NCBI GenBank assembly: GCA_039714435.1
Contig: JBDLJJ010000014.1
Coordinates: forward strand, 1-35,218
DNA: 35,218 nucleotides
Reading direction: 5' to 3'
From: JAZDDE01 sp039714435
GTDB lineage: Bacteria > Gemmatimonadota > Gemmatimonadetes > Palauibacterales > Palauibacteraceae
A program made the position numbers and the translations under genes. The notes under the pieces were generated by a model, which was not told the origin of the DNA, ran no database searches, and saw only the letters and a program-made list of their open reading frames with translations. Shown piece after piece: positions 23,115-30,536 of the stretch; the first letter of the stretch is position 1; every line of letters begins with the position of its first letter.

Positions 23115-23158
23115 ACCGACCATACTCGGGATCGGTACGGACCATACACGCGAGTGGG
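23115..23158. repeat. tandem 22-bp imperfect direct repeat upstream of the YVTN gene
   Basis: Units at 23115-23136 and 23137-23158 share 16 of 22 bases, including GACCATAC at the same position in both. The 22-bp period is about two helical turns, so a protein could bind both units on one face of the DNA. They lie 40-85 bp upstream of the YVTN lipoprotein ATG, consistent with a binding site in its promoter. Confidence 0.45.
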
Positions 23159-23170
23159 GAAAATCGTTGC

Positions 23171-23217
23171 GCGAGCGATCGGGCACTGGCGACGCTTCGA
23201 TGATCGATTTCGCTCGC
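23171..23217 (-). other. inverted repeat after the SRPBCC stop
   Basis: GCGAGCGA (23171-23178) and TCGCTCGC (23210-23217) are perfect 8-bp arms around a 31-base loop, starting two to three bases past the SRPBCC stop on the minus strand. A short T run (TTTT) follows within about 10 bases. It may be a weak terminator or 3' end stabiliser between the SRPBCC and YVTN genes. Confidence 0.35.
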
Positions 23218-23219
23218 TC

Positions 23220-23666
23220 TCAGGCGCTGCCTTCCACCTCGCGCTTGAGTCCGGCGAGCATCGTCCGCATTCCCTTCTCGTACTGGCTGCGGACCATCAT
23301 TCGGTCCATGAGCCTGCCGAGCGGCCCGAACTTCAGCTCGTACTCAGGGCTGACCGTTACGGTCGTCGCGTCCCCGTTTCCGTCGAGCCGAAACCGGATG
23401 TCAGCCGTTTTGAACGGCAGATTGGTGCCAATTACCCGCATTGTGAGCCGGCTCCCGTCCTCCCATTCGACGACCTCTTCGTCGAGGTAGTTCCGGCCTC
23501 CGACCTTGCAGTGGCGGCGTGCTCCCAGGCCGCCCGCCTGCTCCGTCGTGGCGTGCGAGGCGCGGACTCCAGGGTTCCAGCGGTGAATGTCACCGATATC
23601 TGCCAGCGCGGACCACACTCTTGGGGGTGGCGCTTCGATTTGTTCTGAGACAGCAAAACTTCCCAT
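23220..23666 (-). CDS. SRPBCC / polyketide-cyclase-like START superfamily protein
   Basis: 148 residues. It shows the SRPBCC order: strand (VSEQIEAPPPRVWSALADIG), the DIHRWNPGV turn, then VEWEDGSRLTMRVIG and ATTVTVSPEYELKFGPLGRL, with a long C-terminal helix (KGMRTMLAGLKREVEG). The family forms a hydrophobic cavity that binds lipids or aromatic molecules; no substrate can be given. It is cytoplasmic, as no signal sequence is present. The ATG overlaps the TAA of the dipeptidase gene by one base, so the two are coupled. Confidence 0.9.
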   Translation of the reverse strand: MGSFAVSEQIEAPPPRVWSALADIGDIHRWNPGVRASHATTEQAGGLGARRHCKVGGRNYLDEEVVEWEDGSRLTMRVIGTNLPFKTADIRFRLDGNGDATTVTVSPEYELKFGPLGRLMDRMMVRSQYEKGMRTMLAGLKREVEGSA

Positions 23667-24838
23667 TAATCCTCTTCCTCTCCCGTTCCGTCCAGGGCCT
23701 CGATCGTCGCTGTGGATGGAGCGCGCTCCGACTGAAGCTGGTCTGCGGTTACTTCAGCCCCGCGCAGCACCCGCAGCAGATTCTCACCCGCCACCTTGGC
23801 GAGATCCTCGTCGCTGAATCCGCGCGTCGCCAATTCCGCGAACAAGGCCGGATACGTCGAGACATCTTCTAGGCCGACAGGCCCCTTATCGATTCCATCG
23901 TAGTCACCACCGATTCCAACGTGGTCGATGCCGGCCACGTTCCGGACGTGCTCGATATGGTCCGCCGCGCTGGCCAGGGTGGCATTACCGTCCTCAGCCA
24001 GGAACCTAGGCACGAAGGTCACCATCACCACGCCGCCGTTAGCTGGCAGACGCCGCAGGACCTGGTCGGGCACGTTGCGGGGATGATCCACCAGTCCGCG
24101 GGCCGACGAGTGGGAGAAAATCACCGCCGCCTCAGCTACGTCGAGTACGTCATTCATCGTCGCCGGCGAGATGTGGGACATGTCTACCAGCATGCCCATC
24201 CGGTTCATCTCGCGGACGACTTCCTCTCCGAACGCTGTGAGGCCGTCATGCAGCGGGTCGTCGGTCGCCGAGTCAGCCCAGTCGATCGTCAGACTGTGCG
24301 TGAGGGTCATGTATCGTGCACCCAGGTCATAGTAGACGCGCAGCGCCCCGAGACTGTTGGCGATCGCGTGCCCGCCCTCTACTCCGAGAAGCGATGCGAT
24401 CTTGCCTTCGCCGAAGATCCGCTCGATGTCGTCCGCCGTGCCGGCTAGCTCGAGGTGGTCCGGGTAGGCCGCTATCACCTGCCGAGCGATGTCGATCTGC
24501 TCCAGCTGTACCCTCACGAAATCGGCCTCGTCCAGGTCGGCTGGTATGTACACAGACCAGAACTGGGCTCCGACCATGCCCTGCCTGAGCCGGGCCAGGT
24601 CCGTATGCCCGGGCGCGCGGCGCGTAATGTCGTATGCCAGGACGTCGTGCGGCGCCTGTTCGAAGTTGCGGATGGCCCAGGGTAGATCGTTGTGCCCGTC
24701 GATCAGGGGCGTACGCTCCAGGACCGCCTTCGCACGGGCGAGGTTGGTATCGTCCTGAGCGGCGGCCTGCGACGCAGCCGCTGGCGGCGGGGCGCTGAGC
24801 GTGAGAAGCAACGTCAGAGGAAGTAAGAAACGGTTCAT
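23666..24838 (-). CDS. exported M19 family dipeptidase (renal-dipeptidase-like)
   Basis: 390 residues from the ATG at 24838. A clear signal peptide (FLLPLTLLLTLSAPPPAAAS) follows directly; the longer reading from 24919 would bury it. The metal-binding HxD is at 49-51 (TPLIDGHNDLPW), the bridging Glu154 lies in GVEGGH, and His222 (DMSHISP) and His243 (FSHSSA) complete the di-zinc site. DHVGIGGDYDGI is the last conserved segment. The enzyme hydrolyses dipeptides, including D-amino-acid or beta-lactam-like ones, and should work in the periplasm. It leads a short unit with the SRPBCC and perhaps the YVTN genes. Confidence 0.94.
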   Translation of the reverse strand: MNRFLLPLTLLLTLSAPPPAAASQAAAQDDTNLARAKAVLERTPLIDGHNDLPWAIRNFEQAPHDVLAYDITRRAPGHTDLARLRQGMVGAQFWSVYIPADLDEADFVRVQLEQIDIARQVIAAYPDHLELAGTADDIERIFGEGKIASLLGVEGGHAIANSLGALRVYYDLGARYMTLTHSLTIDWADSATDDPLHDGLTAFGEEVVREMNRMGMLVDMSHISPATMNDVLDVAEAAVIFSHSSARGLVDHPRNVPDQVLRRLPANGGVVMVTFVPRFLAEDGNATLASAADHIEHVRNVAGIDHVGIGGDYDGIDKGPVGLEDVSTYPALFAELATRGFSDEDLAKVAGENLLRVLRGAEVTADQLQSERAPSTATIEALDGTGEEED

Positions 24839-25072
24839 GGCGTGAGGCTCGCTTGCTTGTGCTAGTCGGTGGATCTGATTTCCTAGAAGACTATGTGCTA
24901 GCTGTGGGCCTAACCACACACCAAAACGACGGGGGCCCCGCTTAGTGAGCCTTCAGCGCCCTGTTTCGCTGTCGACTCGGTGGCGACGCCCCCGATCCTA
25001 CTTGGTGCTTGGTGCACAGCCTCCTACCGCGCTGGCCGTACGAGGTTCCCTCGCGAATCGGGCGCCGCGCGC
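24839..25072. promoter_or_regulatory. intergenic region upstream of the dipeptidase gene
   Basis: 234 bp between two minus-strand genes, carrying the dipeptidase promoter. It holds small palindromes only: GGGGCCCC near 24934 and TGTGG-N6-CCACA near 24903. I see no match to the two dispersed elements found elsewhere in the window and no small gene. Confidence 0.4.
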
Positions 25073-25537
25073 CTAGCTATCATCGCCGGTAGGAGCGGGA
25101 TCCTCGCGAAGCTCCCAGAGCACGTTGATGATACTCCAGTGACCGTCTCCATCTTGCACCACGTGCAGGTAATCGACCCAGGTCCGGGCGTCCACCCGTA
25201 CGCTGGCCGTGCCCCGAAAGATGTCGAGGATTCGTACTTCCTTGCGCTGCTCGTCGGCCGGAGTGTTGCTTCCACCACCGCGCCGAGCGCCATCGACGAG
25301 TTGATCCGCCGTCATGTGCATGAAGTGCTTTCCGGGCTCGTTGCTGTTGGCCATGAGGATACGCTTGGCCAGCTCCGGATGCAGGGCTCGTTCCATTCGG
25401 ACCGCGTCGCCCGTGTACCAGCCTTCGATGTAGTCGAGCGCGGCGCCCCGAATAGCAGCCGAGTCGGACGCAGTCTGAGCTGTTCCGGCCTGCGGAAGCA
25501 GCAGGATTCCAGCCGCGAGAAATAAGAGCTTTTTCAT
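25073..25537 (-). CDS. exported NTF2-like protein (putative lumazine-binding family)
   Basis: 154 residues with a signal peptide (KKLLFLAAGILLLPQAGTAQ). The mature part has the NTF2-like order: AIRGAALDYIEGWYTGDAVR helix, MERALHPELAKR, then strands VRILDIFRGTASVRVDART and WVDYLHVVQDGDGHWSIINV, ending with LWELRED. This matches the 'putative lumazine-binding' NTF2 family, usually periplasmic proteins of unknown ligand or enzymes lacking a known substrate. It lies 94 bp after the cytochrome gene on the same strand. Confidence 0.87.
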   Translation of the reverse strand: MKKLLFLAAGILLLPQAGTAQTASDSAAIRGAALDYIEGWYTGDAVRMERALHPELAKRILMANSNEPGKHFMHMTADQLVDGARRGGGSNTPADEQRKEVRILDIFRGTASVRVDARTWVDYLHVVQDGDGHWSIINVLWELREDPAPTGDDS

Positions 25538-25631
25538 TCTTCGCCTCGTGTTATTTCGAGTGGGGCATCGAACCGGTGCGATCTACGCCGCGGATGCACG
25601 TTTCAGACATTCGGAGAGACGGGATCGTTGC

Positions 25632-26393
25632 TTAAGGCGTGCCCGCACTCTCGGCCCGCTGTTCAGCCTCGGCGAGAGCCTGCTGGAAGAACTCGCTACC
25701 AGGCTCCAGCTCGAGAGCCCGCTCTAGACTCTTCACCGCCTCGGCATGTTGGCCCTGCTCCGTTCGGGCCTGATACTGAACCCAGAAGCTGAACACGTTG
25801 TCTGGATACAGCTCGATGTTTAGGTCCAGGAACGCCAGAGCCGCCTCAATCTCGCCCTGTCCGACCAGGCGTTCGGCCAGGCTGGCCAGGGTTGACGGAC
25901 TGAAGTTATAGGAGCCGTCACCAAAGTGCTCGGCACGCAGCTCAGTGTAGGCGGCTGTTGCCGCCTCGATTCCCTCTTCGCTAAAAACATCGGCTAGTTT
26001 ATCTCGTAACGACTGGGGCTTCGTGAGCCGGCGGTGACAGGTGACGCAGGTCACCCGCAGCCGATCCTCCCGCCCGGTCTCAGGCAGGTGTCGCTGGTTG
26101 ATATCCTGAACCATTCGGAGCATCACGCGCGCTACCTGTTTCGTCTCTTTCTCATCGGAGGCGAAGTCAAACCCTTCGAGGGTTGCGGCGTTTTCTCCCA
26201 CGTGACAGTGAGTGCACCGAACTCCCAGACCGCCAGCAAACCCGCGCATGGTCGCTATTAAGCTGCGCCTCGAGATGTCCTCGGGGAGAACCTGCAGGTT
26301 CGTGAACTCGTCCGGTATTTGCGCCGCTGCCGGAGCCGCCACCAGAACGAGGAGCGTAAGGGCTGCCGCCAGTACTCGCTGCATGTCGATCAC
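25632..26393 (-). CDS. di-haem c-type cytochrome, reaction-centre-cytochrome-like, with TPR tail
   Basis: 253 residues with a signal peptide (about 1-24, ending APAAAQ). Two CxxCH haem motifs are present: CTHCH at 60-64 and CVTCH at 116-120. Upstream Met residues in helices (Met49 in SLIATMRGF, Met91/94 in VMLRMVQDIN) are candidate axial ligands, the layout of the photosynthetic reaction-centre cytochrome c subunit family. Only two of its usual four haems remain. Residues 140-250 are helical TPR-like repeats. It should carry electrons in the periplasm; nothing else photosynthetic is in the window, so a non-photosynthetic respiratory role is likelier. The start is GTG at 26393 after GGAGG; an ATG three codons later is possible. 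Confidence 0.88.
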   Translation of the reverse strand: MIDMQRVLAAALTLLVLVAAPAAAQIPDEFTNLQVLPEDISRRSLIATMRGFAGGLGVRCTHCHVGENAATLEGFDFASDEKETKQVARVMLRMVQDINQRHLPETGREDRLRVTCVTCHRRLTKPQSLRDKLADVFSEEGIEAATAAYTELRAEHFGDGSYNFSPSTLASLAERLVGQGEIEAALAFLDLNIELYPDNVFSFWVQYQARTEQGQHAEAVKSLERALELEPGSEFFQQALAEAEQRAESAGTP

Positions 26394-26416
26394 AAATCCT
26401 CCGATTTTAGTTGGGC

Positions 26417-29242
26417 TTATCCACCCGCGAAGTAGACGGCGCCCTCGCGGTCGACCCTGATCGGCTCACCGAGGCCTAGATCTCGCAGCCGGTCGAGCTG
26501 CGTCTCGGCGTCTCCCACCACCAGCCAGATCATGCGGCTCGCGTCCAGATACTCTGAGGCCAGCTCGCTTACCCGCTCCTCCGTCATGTCGCGCACGATT
26601 GCCTCGCGCTGCAGCACGTAGTCGGCCGGGAAGTCGTAGGCGCTCATGTCCGCTAGAACGCCCAGCTTGGCTCCCAGCGTCTCGAACCGCCGTGCGTTGC
26701 TCTTGAGCAAAAAGCCTGTCGTGGCTTCGAGATCCTCAGCGTCGAAGGTCGGACCGTGCGCCGCGATCATGTCCCTGATCAGTTCCAGTGATTCATACGT
26801 GACGTTGGAGCGAACCGAAGACCCTATCCGGAAAGCGCCCGGAAGATCGGAGCCGTTGAAGCTGGATCCGATGCCATAAGTGTACCCCTTCCCTTCCCGC
26901 AGCACCTGGGTCAGGTCGGAGGCGAAGCCTCCACCACCAAAGCGGAAGTTCATCACTGTGGCCGGATAGTAGGCGGAGTCGTTCTCGGCCAGGGCCAGAT
27001 AACCGATCTGGAGGACTGACTGGCTGGAACCGGGAATGTCCACGAAGTAGAGACCAGCCGCGTCGTCGCTCGACGCTGGCACCTCGGGGAATGTCACGTC
27101 ACGCGGCGACCAACGCTCCTCGATGCCGGCCAGGGACGCGAGCACGTCAGCCTGCGAGACCGAGCCAGCCACGTGGAAATCGGCCACGCCGGGCGACAGC
27201 GCGCGGCCGTAATACTCCTTGAGATCATCAATCGTCATCGATTGCACGGATTCGAGCGTCCCCAGGCTGCTGGAGGCAAGAATGCTGGACCCGTACAGGA
27301 GCCGGTTGAACACGTTGGCGGCCACGGCGTTGGGGGAGGCCGCCTGCTGCCGGAGCTGGTTCTGGACTCTGTCTCGGGCCAGCCCGAACTCTTCCTCATC
27401 CCAGCGCTGCTCTAGCAGGATTTCTTCCACCAGCGCCATGGTCTCAGCGTAGTTCCGCGCCAGCGTGCTTCCGCTGATCACGAAGCTCTCGCGGCCGGCG
27501 CCCACATTGATCGATGCCCCGAGCAGCTGGATCGCTTGTTCCAGCTCTTCGGGCGTCTTGGTGGCCGTGCCCTGCGTCATGATCTCGGACAACAGATTGG
27601 CCGCGCCGACCCGTGCCGGGTCATCCAGCAGCAGCCCACCCTTCATCCTGATCTCGAATCGGACTAGAGGGATCTCGGTGTCCTCGATGCCCAGCACCCC
27701 GAGACCGTTGGCCAGGGTCTCCGACCAGACAGCCGGCGCCTTCAGGCTCGGCGGATCACCCAGTGGCGGCTCGACAGACCGGTCGAACGAAGACGGGGTC
27801 AGCGGCACTTCGCCGCGGCCGGCAAACTCGAACTCGCCCTGACCTGCGACGATGGGCTCTTCCACAACTTCAGCGCGCTGAGAGCCCTCCAGAACCAGGT
27901 CGATCTGCCCCTTCGGAATGAAGCTCGATGATACGTGTGGCTTGCCCTTGATGTAGGTCTCATACACCCGCATCACGTCTTCCTCGGTGACCGCCAGGGC
28001 ATGCTCGATGTCCTCGGTTACGAAGCCCGGATCTCCCGCCAGCATGTTGTACTGGGCGAGCTGGAACGCCTTCCCGATAGTGCTCGAGAGGCCGTTGTAG
28101 AAACCCGTCTCATAGCCCGCCTTGACCCTGCGCAGCTCGTCGGCCGGAACACCTGTCTCTTCGAAGCGGGCGAACGCCTTCTCGATGCTGGCGTACACGG
28201 CGTCCAAATCGATGTCCGGGAAGGCCCTAACCTGCAGCCCGAATCGTCCGGCCAACTCCTGTGTGCCGTGGAAGCCAACGGCCTGCGGCGCCAGCTTGTC
28301 CTCTTTTACGACCACCTTATAGAAGGGAGTCGTCTTGCCATCAGTGAGAAGGTCGGCGAGAAGGTCGAGCGCGTAAGAATCGGGGTGGTAGAGCGGAACA
28401 GTGGGCCAGGCCATCGAGAGCTGAGGCAGGCTGGCGAAGTTGTCCTCGTGGAACAGCCGGGAGCTTTCAGTCAGCTGCACCGGGGGCGGTGCCGGCATCT
28501 CGGGCATCTCTCGCCGCGGAATCTCGCCAAAATATTTCTCGATCCAGGCCATTGTCTGTTCGACATCGATGTCACCCGCCACGGCCAGCGTGGCGTTGTT
28601 GGGCCCGTACCAGCGTCCGTGAAACTCTTTGACGTCAGACAGCTCCGCCGCCTCGAGGTCGTCGAGCGACCCGATCACCTGCCAGCGGTAAGGGTGCCCT
28701 TCCGGGTACAGCGCATTGTCGAGCACGAAGTTGTTGTGGCCGTACGGAGCATTGTCTACCCGCTGCCGCTTCTCGTTCTTGACGACCTGCTTTTCCTTGC
28801 CGACCACACCCTCTGTGACCGTGTTGATGAAGTAGCCGAGCTTGTCCGCCTCCGCCCAGATGGCCTTCTCCAGCGCGTCGTTGGGAACGACCTCGTAGTA
28901 ATTCGTCTGATCCCGCGTGGTGAACCCGTTGGCCGAGCTTCCCACGCGGTTCATGAGCCGGTCCAACCCCCCCTGCCCCAGATTCTCCGAGTCCAGGAAG
29001 AACAGGTGCTCGAACAGGTGAGCGAATCCCGTCCGGCCTTCGACTTCCTTGGACGAACCCACGTGGAAGGCCATGGCCACGGCGGCGATCGGATCCGAGC
29101 GGTCGATGTGGAGCACCACGTTCAGTCCGTTGGCGAGCTCATAGCGCTCGTAGTCGACCGACAGCTCGGCATCGCTGGCGGGCGCGCATGAGACAACGGG
29201 AATAACGGAGGTCAGAAACAGAAATATCGATACTCTCTTCAT
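26417..29242 (-). CDS. M16 family zinc metalloprotease lipoprotein (two M16 halves)
   Basis: 941 residues. The signal sequence ends in a lipobox (VVSC, Cys19), so it is probably anchored in a membrane and faces the periplasm. The N-terminal half (30-470) holds the inverted zinc motif HLFEH at 75-79 and Glu157 about 79 residues later. GVVGKEKQVVKNEKRQRVDN gives the usual second part of the site. The C-terminal half (490-930) repeats the fold (VGAANLLSEIMTQGT) but has no HxxEH, so it is structural, as in other two-domain M16 proteins. It degrades or processes short peptides. The ATG has AAGG-rich sequence upstream. A 7-bp inverted repeat and a dispersed element lie upstream. Confidence 0.94.
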   Translation of the reverse strand: MKRVSIFLFLTSVIPVVSCAPASDAELSVDYERYELANGLNVVLHIDRSDPIAAVAMAFHVGSSKEVEGRTGFAHLFEHLFFLDSENLGQGGLDRLMNRVGSSANGFTTRDQTNYYEVVPNDALEKAIWAEADKLGYFINTVTEGVVGKEKQVVKNEKRQRVDNAPYGHNNFVLDNALYPEGHPYRWQVIGSLDDLEAAELSDVKEFHGRWYGPNNATLAVAGDIDVEQTMAWIEKYFGEIPRREMPEMPAPPPVQLTESSRLFHEDNFASLPQLSMAWPTVPLYHPDSYALDLLADLLTDGKTTPFYKVVVKEDKLAPQAVGFHGTQELAGRFGLQVRAFPDIDLDAVYASIEKAFARFEETGVPADELRRVKAGYETGFYNGLSSTIGKAFQLAQYNMLAGDPGFVTEDIEHALAVTEEDVMRVYETYIKGKPHVSSSFIPKGQIDLVLEGSQRAEVVEEPIVAGQGEFEFAGRGEVPLTPSSFDRSVEPPLGDPPSLKAPAVWSETLANGLGVLGIEDTEIPLVRFEIRMKGGLLLDDPARVGAANLLSEIMTQGTATKTPEELEQAIQLLGASINVGAGRESFVISGSTLARNYAETMALVEEILLEQRWDEEEFGLARDRVQNQLRQQAASPNAVAANVFNRLLYGSSILASSSLGTLESVQSMTIDDLKEYYGRALSPGVADFHVAGSVSQADVLASLAGIEERWSPRDVTFPEVPASSDDAAGLYFVDIPGSSQSVLQIGYLALAENDSAYYPATVMNFRFGGGGFASDLTQVLREGKGYTYGIGSSFNGSDLPGAFRIGSSVRSNVTYESLELIRDMIAAHGPTFDAEDLEATTGFLLKSNARRFETLGAKLGVLADMSAYDFPADYVLQREAIVRDMTEERVSELASEYLDASRMIWLVVGDAETQLDRLRDLGLGEPIRVDREGAVYFAGG

Positions 29243-29306
29243 CTACCTTTTCCTTACGGACGGGACGAGATCCGAGGCGCAGCGCCTTGCCCAAGGTGCC
29301 GAAAGT

Positions 29307-29331
29307 ATAGTGAGCACCGGGACATCACTAT
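29307..29331. promoter_or_regulatory. 7-bp inverted repeat upstream of the M16 gene
   Basis: ATAGTGA (29307-29313) and TCACTAT (29325-29331) are perfect arms around 11 bases. The repeat lies 65-89 bp upstream of the M16 ATG. Read on the minus strand, the proximal arm continues as TATACT, a plausible -10 hexamer, so this may be an operator at the promoter. Confidence 0.4.
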
Positions 29332-29339
29332 TGAGACAC

Positions 29340-29462
29340 TCGGAAGGCCTTAGGCGTTGGCGCACACCGGTCTTGGCACACGCTGCAATGCCCTATTCTA
29401 TCAACAAATTCAACGCGCTGTCCGAACAGCACTTAGCCACTAGTATAGCCTAGACTAGTAGT
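29340..29462. repeat. dispersed palindrome-bearing element, copy 2
   Basis: The core at 29430-29461 matches copy 1 (21909-21940) with three mismatches. Its 21-bp palindrome (29439-29459) has one arm changed (29453 G against T in copy 1). Weaker similarity runs left to about 29340. It lies 25 bp past the stop of the outer-membrane protein gene and about 190 bp upstream of the M16 start; both neighbours are minus-strand, as for copy 1. Confidence 0.6.
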
Positions 29463-29483
29463 CAGGTCCGACAGGAGCGGGAG

Positions 29484-30020
29484 CTAGATGCCGATGTTCA
29501 GCCCCACCAGCAGCACCCCACCCACAGAGGATTCGCGGTCGAGAATATCGACCAGATACACATCCGCGAATGGCCGGAGAAGTCCGCCGGGAAACTCGAC
29601 TCCTATTACTCCCACGTCAGTCCACTCAGTATCAGAGTCGGATACTCCGGTAGCGTCCTCCTCAGCGGAAACCCGCAGGGCCGTAACCCCGTAGCCGACC
29701 GACAGGAAGGACGCCGGGCCGGGCGGCCTCACACGCGCGGCCAGAAAGACCTGCCAGGCGTTGCCCGAGAAACCGCTGATGTCCGGAAAATTGGTGAAGT
29801 AGCCGATCGCAGGCGTGAACTCGAACAGGCCGACTACCGGAAGTACGGCCTGCACTCCTATACGCTCCTGATCTATGTCGTCGTTCGAGAATTCGAATCC
29901 GTAGTGCGCTCCGACCGAAACGCCCAGCAGCCTGCCCTGCGCATTGGCAGCCGTAGGAACCAGCGGCAGGGCCAGCAGGGCCGCCATGGCGGCCACAGCA
30001 AACGTTGTCTTCCTCCGCAT
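29484..30020 (-). CDS. outer-membrane beta-barrel-like protein
   Basis: 178 residues. The signal peptide is clear (TTFAVAAMAALLALPLVP, with cleavage after ANAQ). The mature part alternates polar and hydrophobic residues in strand-like stretches (LLGVSVGAHYGFEFSN, PVVGLFEFTPAIGYF, WQVFLAARVRP, FLSVGYGVTALRVSAEE, WTDVGVIGVEFPGG) and ends with GVLLVGLNIGI. That fits a small eight-stranded outer-membrane barrel of the OmpA/OmpW size class. No specific family can be assigned. It is divergent from padR across 150 bp and may share its operator region. The ribosome site is AGGGGGGAAG before the ATG. Confidence 0.77.
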   Translation of the reverse strand: MRRKTTFAVAAMAALLALPLVPTAANAQGRLLGVSVGAHYGFEFSNDDIDQERIGVQAVLPVVGLFEFTPAIGYFTNFPDISGFSGNAWQVFLAARVRPPGPASFLSVGYGVTALRVSAEEDATGVSDSDTEWTDVGVIGVEFPGGLLRPFADVYLVDILDRESSVGGVLLVGLNIGI

Positions 30021-30125
30021 CTTCCCCCCTTTGAATGACCGTATACAAACCTCAGGGGAAAACCCCGGCCACCGTCAGCAAGTTCCTCGGGAGGCCCTCC
30101 CCTCCCCCCTTCCAACCAAAACCCA

Positions 30126-30160
30126 TATTGTCGTATCTCTTACTATGACGTTCGACAATA
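30126..30160. promoter_or_regulatory. probable PadR operator
   Basis: A perfect 8-bp inverted repeat, TATTGTCG (30126-30133) and CGACAATA (30153-30160), has 19 bases between its arms. It ends 10 bp before the GTG start of padR. PadR proteins commonly bind an inverted repeat over their own promoter, so autoregulation is likely. The arm nearest the gene runs into the GGAG ribosome site. It could also influence the divergent outer-membrane protein gene. Confidence 0.6.
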
Positions 30161-30170
30161 GGAGACTGAT

Positions 30171-30503
30171 GTGGGCAAACGTAAGGCCGATCTGCTCCAG
30201 GGAACTCTGGATCTGATGATCCTGAAGACGCTGCGTCAGGGATCGCTACACGGCTGGGGCATCTCGAAGAGGATCCGGGAGACATCGCGGGGCGTGCTGG
30301 AGATTCGGCAGGGGTCTCTCTACCCGGCCCTGTACCGTCTCGAAGATCGAGGCTGGATCGCGGGTGAGGAGGGTTTGTCTCCAGAGGGCCGAAAGGTGAA
30401 GCAGTACAGCCTGACCCGTAGCGGCCGGAAACAGCTGGCAGAGGAGCGAGCCACATGGTCCGCGTTCTCGGCCGCGGTGAATCATGTGTTAGAAGCTACT
30501 TGA
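30171..30503 (+). CDS. PadR family transcriptional regulator
   Basis: 110 residues from GTG at 30171, with GGAG six bases upstream. The winged helix is clear: LLQGTLDLMILKTLRQGSLH, HGWGISKRIRETSRG, EIRQGSLYPALYRLEDRGWI, then GRKVKQYSLTRSGRKQLAEE. It is the short PadR subtype that sits directly before ADOP permease genes in Acidobacteria and Gemmatimonadota. It probably represses itself and the permease 33 bp downstream through the palindrome just before it. The ligand is unknown; drugs or phenolics are known for other PadR proteins. Confidence 0.95.
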   Translation: MGKRKADLLQGTLDLMILKTLRQGSLHGWGISKRIRETSRGVLEIRQGSLYPALYRLEDRGWIAGEEGLSPEGRKVKQYSLTRSGRKQLAEERATWSAFSAAVNHVLEAT

Positions 30504-30536
30504 TATATTTCTCATAATTGGTTTGGGGACAATGCG

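Noticed and set aside
27935..29191. 418-residue plus-strand reading opposite the M16 gene
   Set aside because: It is a mirror of the high-GC coding bias of the M16 protease, which has a clear signal sequence and catalytic motif. No domain is visible in the antisense protein.
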